The notes under the pieces: generated by a model | Seen by the model: the letters and a program-made list of their open reading frames with translations, nothing else | Database searches by the model: none | Told to the model about the DNA's origin: nothing | Assembly (NCBI RefSeq): GCF_014193675.1 | Contig: NZ_BLXZ01000001.1 | Location: 434,001-498,000 of the forward strand | From: Geomonas limicola | GTDB lineage: Bacteria; Desulfobacterota; Desulfuromonadia; Geobacterales; Geobacteraceae | Direction: 5' to 3' | DNA: 64,000 bases | Part shown: piece after piece, positions 37,701-46,090 of the stretch | Layout of the letters: each line of letters starts with the position of its first letter | How positions within the stretch are numbered: position 1 is the first letter of the stretch | Program-made: the position numbers and the translations under genes

Positions 37701-39186
37701 CACACAGAGCCAGGAACAAGGGGAGTTGGCGGCTACCCGGCTGGTGGGAGCCTTTCTGAGCTACTACGGGCCGGTGCCGGTCGACTGGGTGGAAAAGACG
37801 CTGGCGCTGCCGGAACTCGTGCTGGCCGAGGTGCTGCACGAGCTGGAGGAGAGCGGGCTGGTCCTGGTGGACCGGTTCGGGGAGGAGGCACGCAGTACCG
37901 AGGTCTGCGACGCAGCGAACCTCGAGGCCCTGCTGCGCATGCTGCGCCGCTCACGGCGGCCGACGTTCCAGGCACTGGAACCTGGCGCCCTGCCCCTTTT
38001 CCTGGCCCTGTTCCAGGGGATTGCGCGACCCGGCAGGACGCTCGAGGAGTTGAGGGAGCGGCTCGACCAGTTGCTCGGCCTGCCGCTTGCGGCGAGTCTG
38101 TGGGAGCAGGAGGTGCTGCCGGCGCGCCTGGAGCCCTACTTCGGCTCCTGGCTGGACAGCTTGATGCAGAACAGCGACTTGATGTGGCTGGGCTTCGGCG
38201 AGCAGCGGCTCTCCTTCGTCTTCCCCGAAGAGCTCGTCCTCTACCGGCAGGACACCGAGACGCAAGGCGAGGATCCGGAGCCCCTGCAGCGCCTGTTCCC
38301 GGACCCCAACGGCCGCTACAGTCTCAGCTCTATCTGTCTGGCCAGCGGTATTTCTTCGGCCCAGGCGGCTGCCGAGCTCTGGGAACACGCCTGGCGGGGA
38401 GAGGTGAGCAGCGACGGTTTTACCAGCGTGCGCAAGGGGATTCTGACCAAATTCAGCGTGCAGCCCACCCGGGAACGGAGCGGCTTCCGCCCCACCCTCG
38501 CCCGGCGCTGGCACAGGGAGCAGGAGGGGACGGGAAACTGGTTCCTGGTGCCGCGAGAAAAGCAGCCCCTTGATCCGCTGGAGCGGGAGGAGTTGAACAA
38601 GGAGCGGGTGCGAGTGCTCCTGAACCGCTACGGAGTCCTCTTCAAGGAGCTTTTGCAGCGCGAGCCGGCCACCCTGCAGTGGCGCGCCCTGCTCCGGACG
38701 CTGCGCATCATGGAGCTCTCGGGCGAGGTGCTCGCAGGGCACTTCTTCGAGGGGATCCCTGGGCTGCAGTTCGTCTCTCCGGATGCCTTCCGGATGCTCA
38801 ACGAAGAGTTGCCGCAGGATGTCGTGTACTGGATAAACGCCGCCGACCCCGCATCCTTATGCGGCAGCGGACTGGAAGCTCTGCCGGATCGCCTGCCGCC
38901 GCGGCTCCCCTCCACGCACCTGGTCTACCTGGGAACCCGGTTGGTGCTGGTGTCCCGGCGCTACGGTAAAGAGCTTGATTTTCTGGTGGGACCGGATCAT
39001 CCCAGGGTTAACGAGTACCTGGAGCTGTTCCGGGCGCTCTTAAGCCGCGAGTTCAACCCGGTGAAGCGCGTGGTGGTCGACACGGTGAACGGCGTCCCGG
39101 CAGCGACCTCCCCCTACGCCGGCCCCCTCAAGGCCTTCGGCTTCCAGGCCGCCTACCAGGGACTCGAACTGTGGCGGCAGTACTAG
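34729..39186 (+). CDS. Lhr-family DEAD/DEAH-box helicase
   Basis: A 1485-residue superfamily 2 helicase, near the length of large bacterial Lhr (~1500). The N-terminal core has Walker A SAPTGSGKT (~residue 43), the DEIH box VILDEIHAVAGTKRG (~165), SATVRP, and motif VI region IQRIGRSGHGVGEVSRGR. Lhr winged-helix and beta-barrel domains follow, then a ~600-residue C-terminal extension as in large Lhr. Lhr proteins are 3'-5' DNA/RNA-DNA helicases linked to DNA repair. ATG 34729 has GGAG upstream and follows the promoter. It stands alone as a gene. Confidence 0.94.
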   Translation: MSSPIQDSFHPLIRSWFAATLGNPTEIQLRTWQEVMQRRHVLVSAPTGSGKTLAAFLWSINQLVSGSWPRGATRVIYVSPLKALNNDVRRNLLVPLEQLRERFAAEKVPFPQLQVVTRSGDTPAGERRRMLRSPPEILITTPETLNILLASRGSRELLTGIETVILDEIHAVAGTKRGTHLITAVERLTLLSGEFQRIALSATVRPLEPVAEFVGGYEEHHGSYRRRPVALVRGERTKRFELTVSAPEASREGDRELWPRLAARFAEIIAAQRSTLLFANSRRTTERVTRLINEQAGTELAYAHHGSLSREIRLAVEERLKRGELKAIVATNSLELGIDIGQLDSVVLIQTPRSISSAIQRIGRSGHGVGEVSRGRLFPTVGLDFVSAAVMARAIADGEIEELHPVEAPLDLLAQLILSMALTEPWDLDELYGFLKTSYPYRHLSRAQFDLVIGMLEGRYADSHIPELRPRASVDRLENTIATRPSLSLLIFLQGGTIPERGYFDLRLKESGAKIGELDEEFVWERRLGETFALGAQVWQITEIGHSAVQVVPVAQSHQVIPFWRAEELDRDFYYSEKLALFLEHGASLAPDALERELTERYFMEAEAARALVEFLMRQREATRAELPHRHHLLIEEYHDPNTHAGERQVILHTLWGNALNRPFTLALQAAWEKTFSHPLQAFYSNDGIALLVPADTDPRRLLDLVLPEQLETLLRASLEGSNYFGARFRENAGRALLLPKNNVKRRMPLWLNRQRSKKLLAAVQRYGDFPVLLETWRSALQDDFDLEHLKQLLREIKDGEIQITRCTTNAPSPFAHGLIWNQINSYVYQDDSTVPKDSGLGGDLLKELAGQAQLRPRLPEPLIREFLAKQQRTAPGYPPENTQELVDWVKERQLIPETEWHVLLEAVSREHGLDPADLQAELASRLVRLLLPGAALPLICAVERLPELARGLRRHRDELGLLPLVEEPAAHRALARSLDKVAGWPGAEAGTQSQEQGELAATRLVGAFLSYYGPVPVDWVEKTLALPELVLAEVLHELEESGLVLVDRFGEEARSTEVCDAANLEALLRMLRRSRRPTFQALEPGALPLFLALFQGIARPGRTLEELRERLDQLLGLPLAASLWEQEVLPARLEPYFGSWLDSLMQNSDLMWLGFGEQRLSFVFPEELVLYRQDTETQGEDPEPLQRLFPDPNGRYSLSSICLASGISSAQAAAELWEHAWRGEVSSDGFTSVRKGILTKFSVQPTRERSGFRPTLARRWHREQEGTGNWFLVPREKQPLDPLEREELNKERVRVLLNRYGVLFKELLQREPATLQWRALLRTLRIMELSGEVLAGHFFEGIPGLQFVSPDAFRMLNEELPQDVVYWINAADPASLCGSGLEALPDRLPPRLPSTHLVYLGTRLVLVSRRYGKELDFLVGPDHPRVNEYLELFRALLSREFNPVKRVVVDTVNGVPAATSPYAGPLKAFGFQAAYQGLELWRQY

Positions 39187-39235
39187 GAATGGCGAGTGTT
39201 TCGGTGTACAGTCAGGTTAGTCGGGAGGGAGTGAG

Positions 39236-39460
39236 ATGACCGTAAAAGAACTTGAAGAAAAGGCTCTCGGTTTGGGGTGTGAAGAACGGGCGCGGCTGGC
39301 GGCACGACTTCTTCTTAGCCTGGAAGAATCGACGGAATCGGATGTGGAGAAACTGTGACAGGATGAAGCGGAACGGCGCCTGGATGCCTACCAAAAAGGT
39401 GCCGTTCAGGCGATCCCAGCTGAGGATGTCTTTGCCCGAGTACTCGAAGAGATAAAATGA
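39236..39460 (+). pseudogene. Addiction-module antitoxin with premature stop
   Basis: Read from ATG 39236 (GGGAGGGAGTGAG upstream), the frame gives MTVKELEEKALGLGCEERAR and continues in the style of the small putative addiction-module antitoxin family. Codon 41 is TGA (39356-39358). The frame then continues coherently (QDEAERRLDAYQKGAVQAIP) to a natural TGA at 39458-39460. In relatives this site usually holds Trp (TGG), so a single G-to-A change would explain the stop. The end overlaps the toxin start by ATGA. Probably non-functional unless the stop is suppressed. Confidence 0.75.
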
Positions 39461-39746
39461 GGGCAAATTTTTGCCCGAGGCAGCCGAGAAATTTCGTGAA
39501 GCCGCCAAATACTATGAGCAGAAAGCCCCCGGCGTTGGATTTACTTTTGTAGCTGAGATCCACCGAGCCGTGGAAATAGCGAAATCCCATCCCTTGTCCG
39601 GCAAGGCAATCGGCCGGCACCTGCGTAGCACCCCACTGCATAACTTTCCCTTCTCCATTATCTATGCACCAAATCCGGAGTTGGTTCTTATCGTCGCCGT
39701 AGCTCACCAGAGGCGGCGTCCGGGCTACTGGAAACACCGCATCTAA
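39457..39746 (+). pseudogene. RelE/ParE-type toxin with N-terminal frameshift
   Basis: The C-terminal ~90 residues are typical of RelE/ParE toxins: EAAEKFREAAKYYEQKAPG and FPFSIIYAPNPELVLIVAVAHQRRRPGYW. The expected ATG at 39457, overlapping the antitoxin stop, opens MRANF and then goes out of frame in a run of five Ts. One more T would restore MRANFLPEAAEKF. The remaining frame could still start at TTG 39471, so weak expression is possible. Together with the broken antitoxin this suggests a decayed module or a sequencing error in the T-run. Confidence 0.7.
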
Positions 39747-39760
39747 TCCAGCCCCCCCCT

Positions 39761-40552
39761 TTAGTGGCTCTCTCCCCTGAGCAGCAACTGCTCGGCGTCA
39801 GTGAAGGCGTGGCTGCGGACCAGCATGGTGCACAAAAGCGAGGTGAGGCCGGAGGAGGCGAAGATCATGGCCATCACCACGAACTGGTAGATCGCGGCGT
39901 AGATCGGGCGCGAGCCAGACACGAGCATCCCCGCCATCATTCCGGGGATCCAGACGATCCCCAGCGAGCGCAGCGAATCGATGGCAGGGATCAGGCTGCT
40001 CTCGAACGAGCTCTGCACGTAGGGCGCAATACTCTCGTTGGGCTTGGCACCCAGGGCGAGCGCCGTCTCGATCTCCCCGACGTGGGCCAGCACATCGGAG
40101 CGGAACCGGTTCAGGGCAAGCCCGGTGGTGTTCATGGCGTTGGCGATCAGCATGCTCCCCACCGGGATGAGGGCAGTAATGGCGGTGTCGATGACCCCCA
40201 GAATGGTCATCACGGCGATCACCGAACCGGCGCCGCAGCTGATGGACCAGGCGGCGATCCGGTAGCTCCCGGGGATCCCCTTGGCGCGCTTGGCGGAGAT
40301 GGCCGCGGCGGCCAGCACCATGGCGACCAGCAGAAAGATGCTGGTCCACTGGGGTCCGCGCAAAAGCGCTACCAGCACCGAGCCGACCGCGACGATCTGA
40401 ACCAGCCCGCGCAAAAGCGCCACGGCCGCCTCGCTCTCCAGGTGCACCTTGCGCGAGCGGGCCAAAAGGACCACCCCGAAGGCGACCAGCCCGGCTGCTG
40501 CCGACTGTGCCAGTCCAAGGTAGAGCTGGTCGGTAAAAAAACGATTAAGCAT
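39761..40552 (-). CDS. fetB: ABC transporter permease, FetB/YbbM (UPF0014) family
   Basis: A 263-residue polytopic membrane protein with about seven hydrophobic segments. Family features are RGLVQIVAVGSVLVAL, MTILGVIDTAITALIPVGSMLIANAMN and RSLGIVWIPGMMAGMLVSGS. In E. coli FetAB exports iron under stress. Its start overlaps the ATPase gene by 8 bases. It is convergent with the toxin remnant, 14 bases apart. Substrate inferred from the family. Confidence 0.9.
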   Translation of the reverse strand: MLNRFFTDQLYLGLAQSAAAGLVAFGVVLLARSRKVHLESEAAVALLRGLVQIVAVGSVLVALLRGPQWTSIFLLVAMVLAAAAISAKRAKGIPGSYRIAAWSISCGAGSVIAVMTILGVIDTAITALIPVGSMLIANAMNTTGLALNRFRSDVLAHVGEIETALALGAKPNESIAPYVQSSFESSLIPAIDSLRSLGIVWIPGMMAGMLVSGSRPIYAAIYQFVVMAMIFASSGLTSLLCTMLVRSHAFTDAEQLLLRGESH

Positions 40553-41219
40553 GGAGCACCTCCCCTACCGTACCGTGCCGCTGCACCCGTCCCTGCTCCA
40601 GCACCAGTACCGAGGTTGCCATCCGCTCGGCCTGCGCCACGTCGTGGGTGACCATCACGCAGGTAAGCTCGCGCTCGGCGATGATCTCCTTGAGGAGGCT
40701 CTCCACCCCGGACTTGCTCGCCTCGTCGAGCGCGGAGGTCGGCTCGTCCAGAAGCAGCACCGTCGGCTCGTTGGCTAGGGCACGGGCGATGGAGACACGC
40801 TGTGCCTCGCCCCCCGAAAGGTGCGCCACATCGTGCTCCAGGTAGCCGGGAAGCCCTACCCGATCCAGAAGTTTCCGGGCGAGCTCCGGGGCCAGTTGCT
40901 CGCCGCGCTGTCTCGGTCCGAAACCGAGGTTGTCGTAGACGCTCCCCGGAAAGAGGACGGCACGCTGGGTGACCATGCCGACCCGGCGTCGCAACTCGCT
41001 GGGGGGAAGCTGCCGGTAATCGGTCCCCTGCAGGAACACGGTGCCGGAGCTCGGCTCGTCCAGGCGGTTCAACAGGCGCAGAAAGGAGCTCTTTCCCGAA
41101 CCGCTCGGCCCGACCACTGCCAGCACCTCACCGGCACGAATTTCGACACTCACCCCGTCCACCAGCTTGCGCTCGCCGATTAAGCGGGTAAGCCTCTCCG
41201 TCCTCAACACGACGGGCAT
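40545..41219 (-). CDS. fetA: ABC transporter ATP-binding protein, FetA/YbbL-like
   Basis: A 224-residue ABC ATPase. Walker A is GPSGSGKSSFLR, the signature LSGGEAQRVSIARAL and Walker B VLLLDEPTSALD, with an H-loop in VMVTHD. Two ATGs lie side by side at 41222 and 41219; 41219 has the better spacing from AAGGAG. The longer 41288 start would run into the preceding gene. It pairs with the FetB-like permease as a possible metal exporter. Confidence 0.93.
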   Translation of the reverse strand: MPVVLRTERLTRLIGERKLVDGVSVEIRAGEVLAVVGPSGSGKSSFLRLLNRLDEPSSGTVFLQGTDYRQLPPSELRRRVGMVTQRAVLFPGSVYDNLGFGPRQRGEQLAPELARKLLDRVGLPGYLEHDVAHLSGGEAQRVSIARALANEPTVLLLDEPTSALDEASKSGVESLLKEIIAERELTCVMVTHDVAQAERMATSVLVLEQGRVQRHGTVGEVLHA

Positions 41220-41229
41220 CATGTTCTCC

Positions 41230-41676
41230 TTATCGCGTCGCTGAGATCGTGCTTGCGCCGACCTCACCAGCAACCGTTCCCTGGCCATGACCTAGCTCCA
41301 TCGGCAGCGCATCGAGTCCCAGCCACTCCAGCGCCTCATCGATACTCCGGAAGGTTTTGGTGCTGACCGGGATCTCCTTCGCCTCGCCGAGGTTGTTCAA
41401 CATCCTGCCGAAGCCGAATGCAAGGGTGGCCTCGGCAACGAAGGCGGTTTTCCCCTCTTCGCGCCCTTGAAGGTTGTCCTTCACGAAGTCCGCAATCCGC
41501 CTGAGGTCGCCACCGTTTAACTGCAAGAGAGCGCCTTGCGGTACGATCCATATCACGAATTTGGTAGGTTCACCTTGGTAAAAAAGTCGGAGTTCGTTGA
41601 GAACTTCCTCGCAGGTCACAGTACCTTCCAACCTTTTTACAGTGAGGTCCTTGGTACAGAAAGTAGTTATCGACAT
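41230..41676 (-). CDS. STAS/SEC14-like (SpoIIAA-like) small protein
   Basis: A 148-residue cytoplasmic protein whose pattern of alternating strands and helices (FVIWIVPQGALLQLNGGDLRRI, FGFGRMLNNLGEAKEIP, RSIDEALEWLG) resembles STAS/SEC14 domain proteins. No phosphorylatable Ser/Thr signature is obvious. The ATG at 41676 has AGAGG 8 bases upstream; an upstream TTG at 41694 is less likely. It ends 10 bases before the ABC ATPase and is probably in the same operon. Function unknown. Confidence 0.7.
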   Translation of the reverse strand: MSITTFCTKDLTVKRLEGTVTCEEVLNELRLFYQGEPTKFVIWIVPQGALLQLNGGDLRRIADFVKDNLQGREEGKTAFVAEATLAFGFGRMLNNLGEAKEIPVSTKTFRSIDEALEWLGLDALPMELGHGQGTVAGEVGASTISATR

Positions 41677-41884
41677 CTGGGGCAGCCTCTTCAAGAATCT
41701 GTTAGCATACCTGCAAGCAGCAACAATCTATGACTGTGAAGTTATATCACAGGATGCCCGGCAATGCAGCCAACGATCGGTCTGAGACAGTATTCGGAAG
41801 AATTTAAAGAGAAGAACAACTGAAGGAAGCGCCAAACAGGTTCCTTACCGTTCCGCATCTGGCGTTTTCAGGATGATCAGAACG

Positions 41885-41916
41885 CAAAAAGGGGTGAGCC
41901 TTTGGAGCCCACCCCT
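41885..41916 (-). terminator. Rho-independent terminator of nifU-nifS
   Basis: CACCCCT (41910-41916) and AGGGGTG (41890-41896) pair, with an extra GC pair inside, and on the minus strand a TTTTT run (41885-41889) follows. Confidence 0.9.
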
Positions 41917-41942
41917 GTGTTTTCTGCTACGCTGTCGACAGG

Positions 41943-43115
41943 TTACTGCTTGGCGAGGAATTCCCGGCCAAACGGGGACATGTCGCGCAGCCGCTTGATG
42001 ATCGGGGGGAGTTCGCGGATCACGGTGTCGATCTCCTCCTCGGTGGTGAAGCGGGAGAGGGAGAAACGGATCGAGCCGTGGGCACAGGTGAAGGGAACAC
42101 CCATGGCGCGCAGCACGTGGGACGGCTCCAGAGAGCCGGAGGTGCAGGCGCTGCCGGAGGAGGCGCAAATCCCCTTCTCGGAAAGCAGCAGCAGGATCCC
42201 TTCGCCCTCGACGAATTCCATGGCGATGGAAAGGGTGTTGGGGAGCCGGTCGGCCCCGCCGCCATTGATCCGGGTGTTCGGGATGAGGGCGGTCAGCTCG
42301 CGCTGCAGGCGGTCGCGCATCTCGCGCACCCGGACGCGCTCCTCTTCCATGTGCACGTGGGCCAGTTCGCAGGCCTTGCCCAACGCGATGAGGGAAGCGG
42401 TGTTCTCGGTGCCGGCGCGACGGCCGCGCTCCTGGTGACCGCCGACCAGCAGCGGCCTGAACGGGGTGCCACGACGCACGTAGAGGACGCCGATCCCCTT
42501 CGGGGCGTGCAGCTTGTGGCCAGAGAGGGAGAGCATGTCGATGGACGACTCCGCCATGTTGAGCGGGATCTTGCCCACCGCCTGCACGGCGTCGGTATGG
42601 AACAGCGCACCGTGCTCCTTGGCGATCTTGGCGGCTTCCTCGATCGGGAAGATGACGCCGGTCTCGTTGTTGGCGTACATGAGCGTGACCAGAGCGGTGT
42701 CGTTATCGATGGCCCTCTTCAGCTCTTCGAGGTCCAGACGCCCCTCGCTGTCCACGTTCAGTTCGGTGACCCGATAGCCGCGCTTGGTGAGGTTGCGGCA
42801 CTGGGTCAGGACCGCCGGGTGCTCGATACGGCTGGTGATGATGTGGCGCTTCTCGGGGAACACCTCAAGCGCCGAGCGGATCGCGGCGTTGTCGCTCTCA
42901 GTGCCGCAGGCGGTGAAGACGATCTCGTCCGGGAGGGCGCCCAAAAGCGCCGCCACCCGGCTACGCGCCTCGTCGACCTTCTTCTGCACCTGGCCACCGA
43001 AGAAGTGCATGGAACTCGGGTTGCCGTACAGCTCGCAGAAATACGGGCGCATCTCCTCGAAGACTCGCTCGTCCACCTTGGTGGTGGCGTTGTTATCGAG
43101 ATAGATCTCCTTCAT
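41943..43115 (-). CDS. nifS: Cysteine desulfurase
   Basis: A 390-residue PLP enzyme that takes sulfur from cysteine for iron-sulfur cluster assembly. The PLP lysine is K201 in SLSGHKLHAPKG and the persulfide cysteine is C324 in ASSGSACTSG. The N-terminal IYLDNNATTKVD and the HTDAVQAVGKIP segment are standard. It overlaps nifU by 4 bases (ATGA) and has GGAGG upstream. The arrangement supports a dedicated NifU/NifS assembly pair; general ISC use is equally possible. Confidence 0.97.
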   Translation of the reverse strand: MKEIYLDNNATTKVDERVFEEMRPYFCELYGNPSSMHFFGGQVQKKVDEARSRVAALLGALPDEIVFTACGTESDNAAIRSALEVFPEKRHIITSRIEHPAVLTQCRNLTKRGYRVTELNVDSEGRLDLEELKRAIDNDTALVTLMYANNETGVIFPIEEAAKIAKEHGALFHTDAVQAVGKIPLNMAESSIDMLSLSGHKLHAPKGIGVLYVRRGTPFRPLLVGGHQERGRRAGTENTASLIALGKACELAHVHMEEERVRVREMRDRLQRELTALIPNTRINGGGADRLPNTLSIAMEFVEGEGILLLLSEKGICASSGSACTSGSLEPSHVLRAMGVPFTCAHGSIRFSLSRFTTEEEIDTVIRELPPIIKRLRDMSPFGREFLAKQ

Positions 43116-43978
43116 CCCTGAACCTCCTGGACCACGATATCGTTGGAAACCAACTCGCGCAGCTTCTGCTCAACGAACTTGGCGGTGTAGCCGGAAGAGG
43201 CGCAGCCGGCGCAGGCCTTGCGGAAGGCGACCTGAACGGTGGCGCCGTCGATGTCGATCAACTCGAGGTCGCCGCCATCGGCCCACAGCTGGGGACGCAC
43301 CTCGTTCTCCAGCACTTCCTGGATCAGCTGCATTTTTCTCATGTTGGTGAGCTTGACCGGTTTTTCCTGGGCTGCTTTCTTCTCTTCGCCCAGCACCTCG
43401 GAAATGAGTTCCTTGATCTTGGGAATGCAACCGCCGCAGGCGCCGCCGGCCTTGGTGAAGTGGGTGACCTGCTCCGCGGTGGTGAGTTTGTTGGACTGGA
43501 TCACCTTCTTCAGGAAGACGTCGGTGAGCCCGAAGCACTTGCAGACCAGTTGGCCGCCGCCTTCGACGTGGTCGTGGTCATGATCGTGACCGTGGACCGG
43601 GGCTTCCACGCCGCGGTACTTGGCTATGGCAACCTCAAGCGCCTCCTGCCCCATGACCGAGCAGTGCATCTTCTCTTCGGGAAGTCCGCCGAGGAAATCG
43701 GCGATCTCTTGATTGGTGATCTTCAGCGCCTCTTCGAGGGTCTTGCCTTTCACCATTTCGGTGAGAGCCGAGGAAGAGGCGATGGCGCTGCCGCACCCGA
43801 AGGTCTGGAACTTGGCGTCGACGATGCGCTCTTTGCTTTCGTCCAGTTTCAAAAAGAGCTTGAGGGCATCGCCGCAGGCCAGGCTCCCCACCTCGCCGAC
43901 CGCGTCAGCATCAACTATTTCGCCCACATTCCTCGGGTTGAGGAAATGTTCTTTAACCTTATCAGTATAGTCCCACAT
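43112..43978 (-). CDS. nifU: NifU iron-sulfur cluster scaffold protein
   Basis: A 288-residue three-domain scaffold. The IscU-like domain has C35, C62 and C106. The central [2Fe-2S] domain has C146, C148, C181 and C184 (CKCFG ... GGACGGC), and the C-terminal Nfu domain has C256 and C259 (CAGC). Between the first two domains is an unusual histidine/aspartate-rich linker, HGHDHDHDH (~129-137), that could bind metal. AGGAGG precedes the ATG. NifS follows directly. Confidence 0.97.
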   Translation of the reverse strand: MWDYTDKVKEHFLNPRNVGEIVDADAVGEVGSLACGDALKLFLKLDESKERIVDAKFQTFGCGSAIASSSALTEMVKGKTLEEALKITNQEIADFLGGLPEEKMHCSVMGQEALEVAIAKYRGVEAPVHGHDHDHDHVEGGGQLVCKCFGLTDVFLKKVIQSNKLTTAEQVTHFTKAGGACGGCIPKIKELISEVLGEEKKAAQEKPVKLTNMRKMQLIQEVLENEVRPQLWADGGDLELIDIDGATVQVAFRKACAGCASSGYTAKFVEQKLRELVSNDIVVQEVQG

Positions 43979-44431
43979 AGACCCTCCTCTAATTTGTTCC
44001 GGTAATCATAGCGTAAAGATCAAATAAAGAGAACCCCTAAACCGGCCTTGAACTCCAGCAAATCACTGGGGTATCTTGTTTGATCCTCCACCTGCTACCA
44101 AGCAATTCCCGTTCCGCGGGAAAGGCGGGATTCAGTATACCCACATGGAGGCACTTCAACAAGACAAAAAAGGACCGAATTGCGAGATAGTGCTACCAAC
44201 GTCTCGCTTGCTACCCCCGCGGCGGCCTCCAGGGTCCCGTATCTCCAGCCATTTCGGCTGCTCATTTCCGCTCCAGCTGCCTCTTTAAGCGGCACCGTTA
44301 ACACCAATCGGGGGATCCCGGCGGCCTGCAGAGGCAGGAGGTGGGGTTCACTCTACCGGAACAAAAAAGAGCGGCCCCGACCGCATCCGGTCAAAGCCGC
44401 TCCCAATTTACCATCTCGTTACCCGTTACCG
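43979..44431. other. Intergenic region between pgm and nifU
   Basis: 453 bases. On the minus strand next to nifU, TATGAT lies near 44007-44012 with a poor -35 match. Further upstream is a CCAG/CTGG inverted repeat near 44056-44073 that could be a regulator site. The terminator of pgm is at 44363-44402. The remainder shows no gene or RNA I can recognise. Confidence 0.55.
44363..44402 (-). terminator. Rho-independent terminator downstream of pgm
   Basis: GAGCGGC (44369-44375) pairs with GCCGCTC (44396-44402), with an inner GACCG/CGGTC stem. On the minus strand a T6 run (44363-44368) follows. Confidence 0.9.
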
Positions 44432-45850
44432 CTAGCCGACGATGAACTCCCTACCCGCGGCGGCGAGTGCCTGCAGGCGCTCCTCGCTGGCGGCCTCGCA
44501 GTAAAGCCGCACGACCGGTTCGGTTCCCGACTTGCGGAACAGGAGCCAGCTGCCGTCCTCGAGGAGGAACTTGTTGCCGTCCACCGTAATGAGCTGCTTC
44601 ACCGGCACGCCGGCAAAACTCGCGGGGGTGGCCTTGATCCGCTCCGGGAAAGCCTCTTCCAGCTCGGGCGAAAGCGTGATGTTGACCCGTTTGGTGAGAT
44701 AGCGCCCGACCTTCTGGTAGAGCTCCTCGAGGAGCACCTTCACCGGTTTTCCTTCATGGGCCACCATCTCGGCCGCCAAGAGGCAGGCGAGGATGCCGTC
44801 TTTCTCGGGCACGTGCCCCTTGATGGTGAGGCCGGCGCTCTCTTCGCCGCCGATGATGATCTTGTCCTGGGTGATCAGCTCCCCAATATACTTGAAGCCG
44901 ACCGGCGTCTCGTACACCGGAACGCCGTGCAGTTTGGCAACGGCGTCCACCAGGTGCGAGGTGGCCACGCTGCGCCCCACCCCACCGGTCATCTTTTTCA
45001 CCCGGATCAGGTAGTCGAGGAGCAACGCAATGATATAGTTGGGCTCGATGAAACCGCCGTCACCATCCACCACGCCGAAACGGTCGGCGTCGCCGTCAGT
45101 GGAGATCCCCAGGGGGATGGCGGGGTCGTTTTTCACCAGGGTGATGAAATCCTGGATGTACTTTTCCGAGGGTTCCGGCGGGAAGCCACCGAAGTAGGGA
45201 TCGCGGTGGGCGTTGATCTGCACCACCTTCACGCCGTGCGCCTCGAGCGGCTCCGCAAGATAGCCACGGCCGGTACCGTAGAGCGGGTTGACGGCGATGG
45301 TCCCGAGCTTCGCGATGGTCCGGAAATCAACCTTCTTCGCCAGGTCGTCAAGATAGGGCTGCATCGGGTCGATCTCTTCCAGGAGCCCGTCAGCCGCGGC
45401 CTTTTCCAGGCTGCACTCCTTGTAGCAGATCTCGCCCAGCATCTCGTTGGCGCGCCGCTCGATATCCTTGGTGGTCTCGGGGAGCGCCGGGCCGCCGGAG
45501 GAAGGAGAAAACTTGATGCCGTTGTACTCGGGAGGGTTGTGGCTCGCGGTGAAGTTGATGGCACCGGCCGCCTTGCGGCGCAGGACTTCGAAGGCGATGA
45601 CCGGCGTCGGCGTGTCGCGCGTGCACAGGAAAACTTTGATACCGGCGCCCGCCAGCACCCGGGCGGCTTCCCGTGCAAAGCCCTCACCCATGAAGCGGGA
45701 GTCATAGCCGACGATGATTCCCTTGCCGGCCTCACCCGACGCCTTCACGTTGTCGGCAATGGCCTGGGTCACAACTTTCACGTTTTCAAAGATAAAATCC
45801 TCGCACAAAATACCGCGCCAGCCCGAGGTGCCAAAGGTGATGCGCTGCAT
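44432..45850 (-). CDS. Phosphoglucomutase/phosphomannomutase family protein
   Basis: A 472-residue alpha-D-phosphohexomutase. The catalytic phosphoserine loop is TASHNPPEYNG, the metal loop STDGDADRFG, the sugar-binding loop GGEESAG and the phosphate-binding loop RKSGTEP. It interconverts hexose 1- and 6-phosphates; glucose versus mannose preference cannot be read from the motifs. AGGAGG lies before the ATG. It is transcribed away from the PxxKW gene, sharing a 240-base divergent region. Confidence 0.93.
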   Translation of the reverse strand: MQRITFGTSGWRGILCEDFIFENVKVVTQAIADNVKASGEAGKGIIVGYDSRFMGEGFAREAARVLAGAGIKVFLCTRDTPTPVIAFEVLRRKAAGAINFTASHNPPEYNGIKFSPSSGGPALPETTKDIERRANEMLGEICYKECSLEKAAADGLLEEIDPMQPYLDDLAKKVDFRTIAKLGTIAVNPLYGTGRGYLAEPLEAHGVKVVQINAHRDPYFGGFPPEPSEKYIQDFITLVKNDPAIPLGISTDGDADRFGVVDGDGGFIEPNYIIALLLDYLIRVKKMTGGVGRSVATSHLVDAVAKLHGVPVYETPVGFKYIGELITQDKIIIGGEESAGLTIKGHVPEKDGILACLLAAEMVAHEGKPVKVLLEELYQKVGRYLTKRVNITLSPELEEAFPERIKATPASFAGVPVKQLITVDGNKFLLEDGSWLLFRKSGTEPVVRLYCEAASEERLQALAAAGREFIVG

Positions 45851-46018
45851 AAAAACCCTCCTAATCTAATGAATGGACCTTTTTGGAAACGACTCGCGGG
45901 GGTGAAACTGAGTGTGATCCAGCCCCTACGAAATCGGTCCTAAAATGAGAATTGGTAAAGGTTACTGCATCCCCCTTGGAGAGTCAAGTAACTGCAAAAA
46001 AAGTAGAAACATTTTGGG

Positions 46019-46048
46019 TTGACATTTTTCTTTCGAAATTGGTAGAGT
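46019..46048 (+). promoter_or_regulatory. Sigma-70 promoter of the PxxKW gene
   Basis: TTGACA (46019-46024) and TAGAGT (46043-46048), spaced 18, lie 43 bases before the ATG. The -35 is a consensus match. The gene then has AGGAGG as ribosome-binding site. Confidence 0.7.
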
Positions 46049-46090
46049 AACTTTCGTCAACGATTTCAAAGTAATTCAGGAGGTTTTCCC

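Noticed and set aside
39356..39358. TGA in the antitoxin as a selenocysteine codon
   Set aside because: Relatives have Trp here, the protein is not a redox enzyme, and no SECIS-like hairpin was noticed after the codon; a nonsense mutation is simpler.
44180..45943. 587-codon plus-strand frame over phosphoglucomutase
   Set aside because: Antisense shadow; the minus-strand protein has all mutase motifs.
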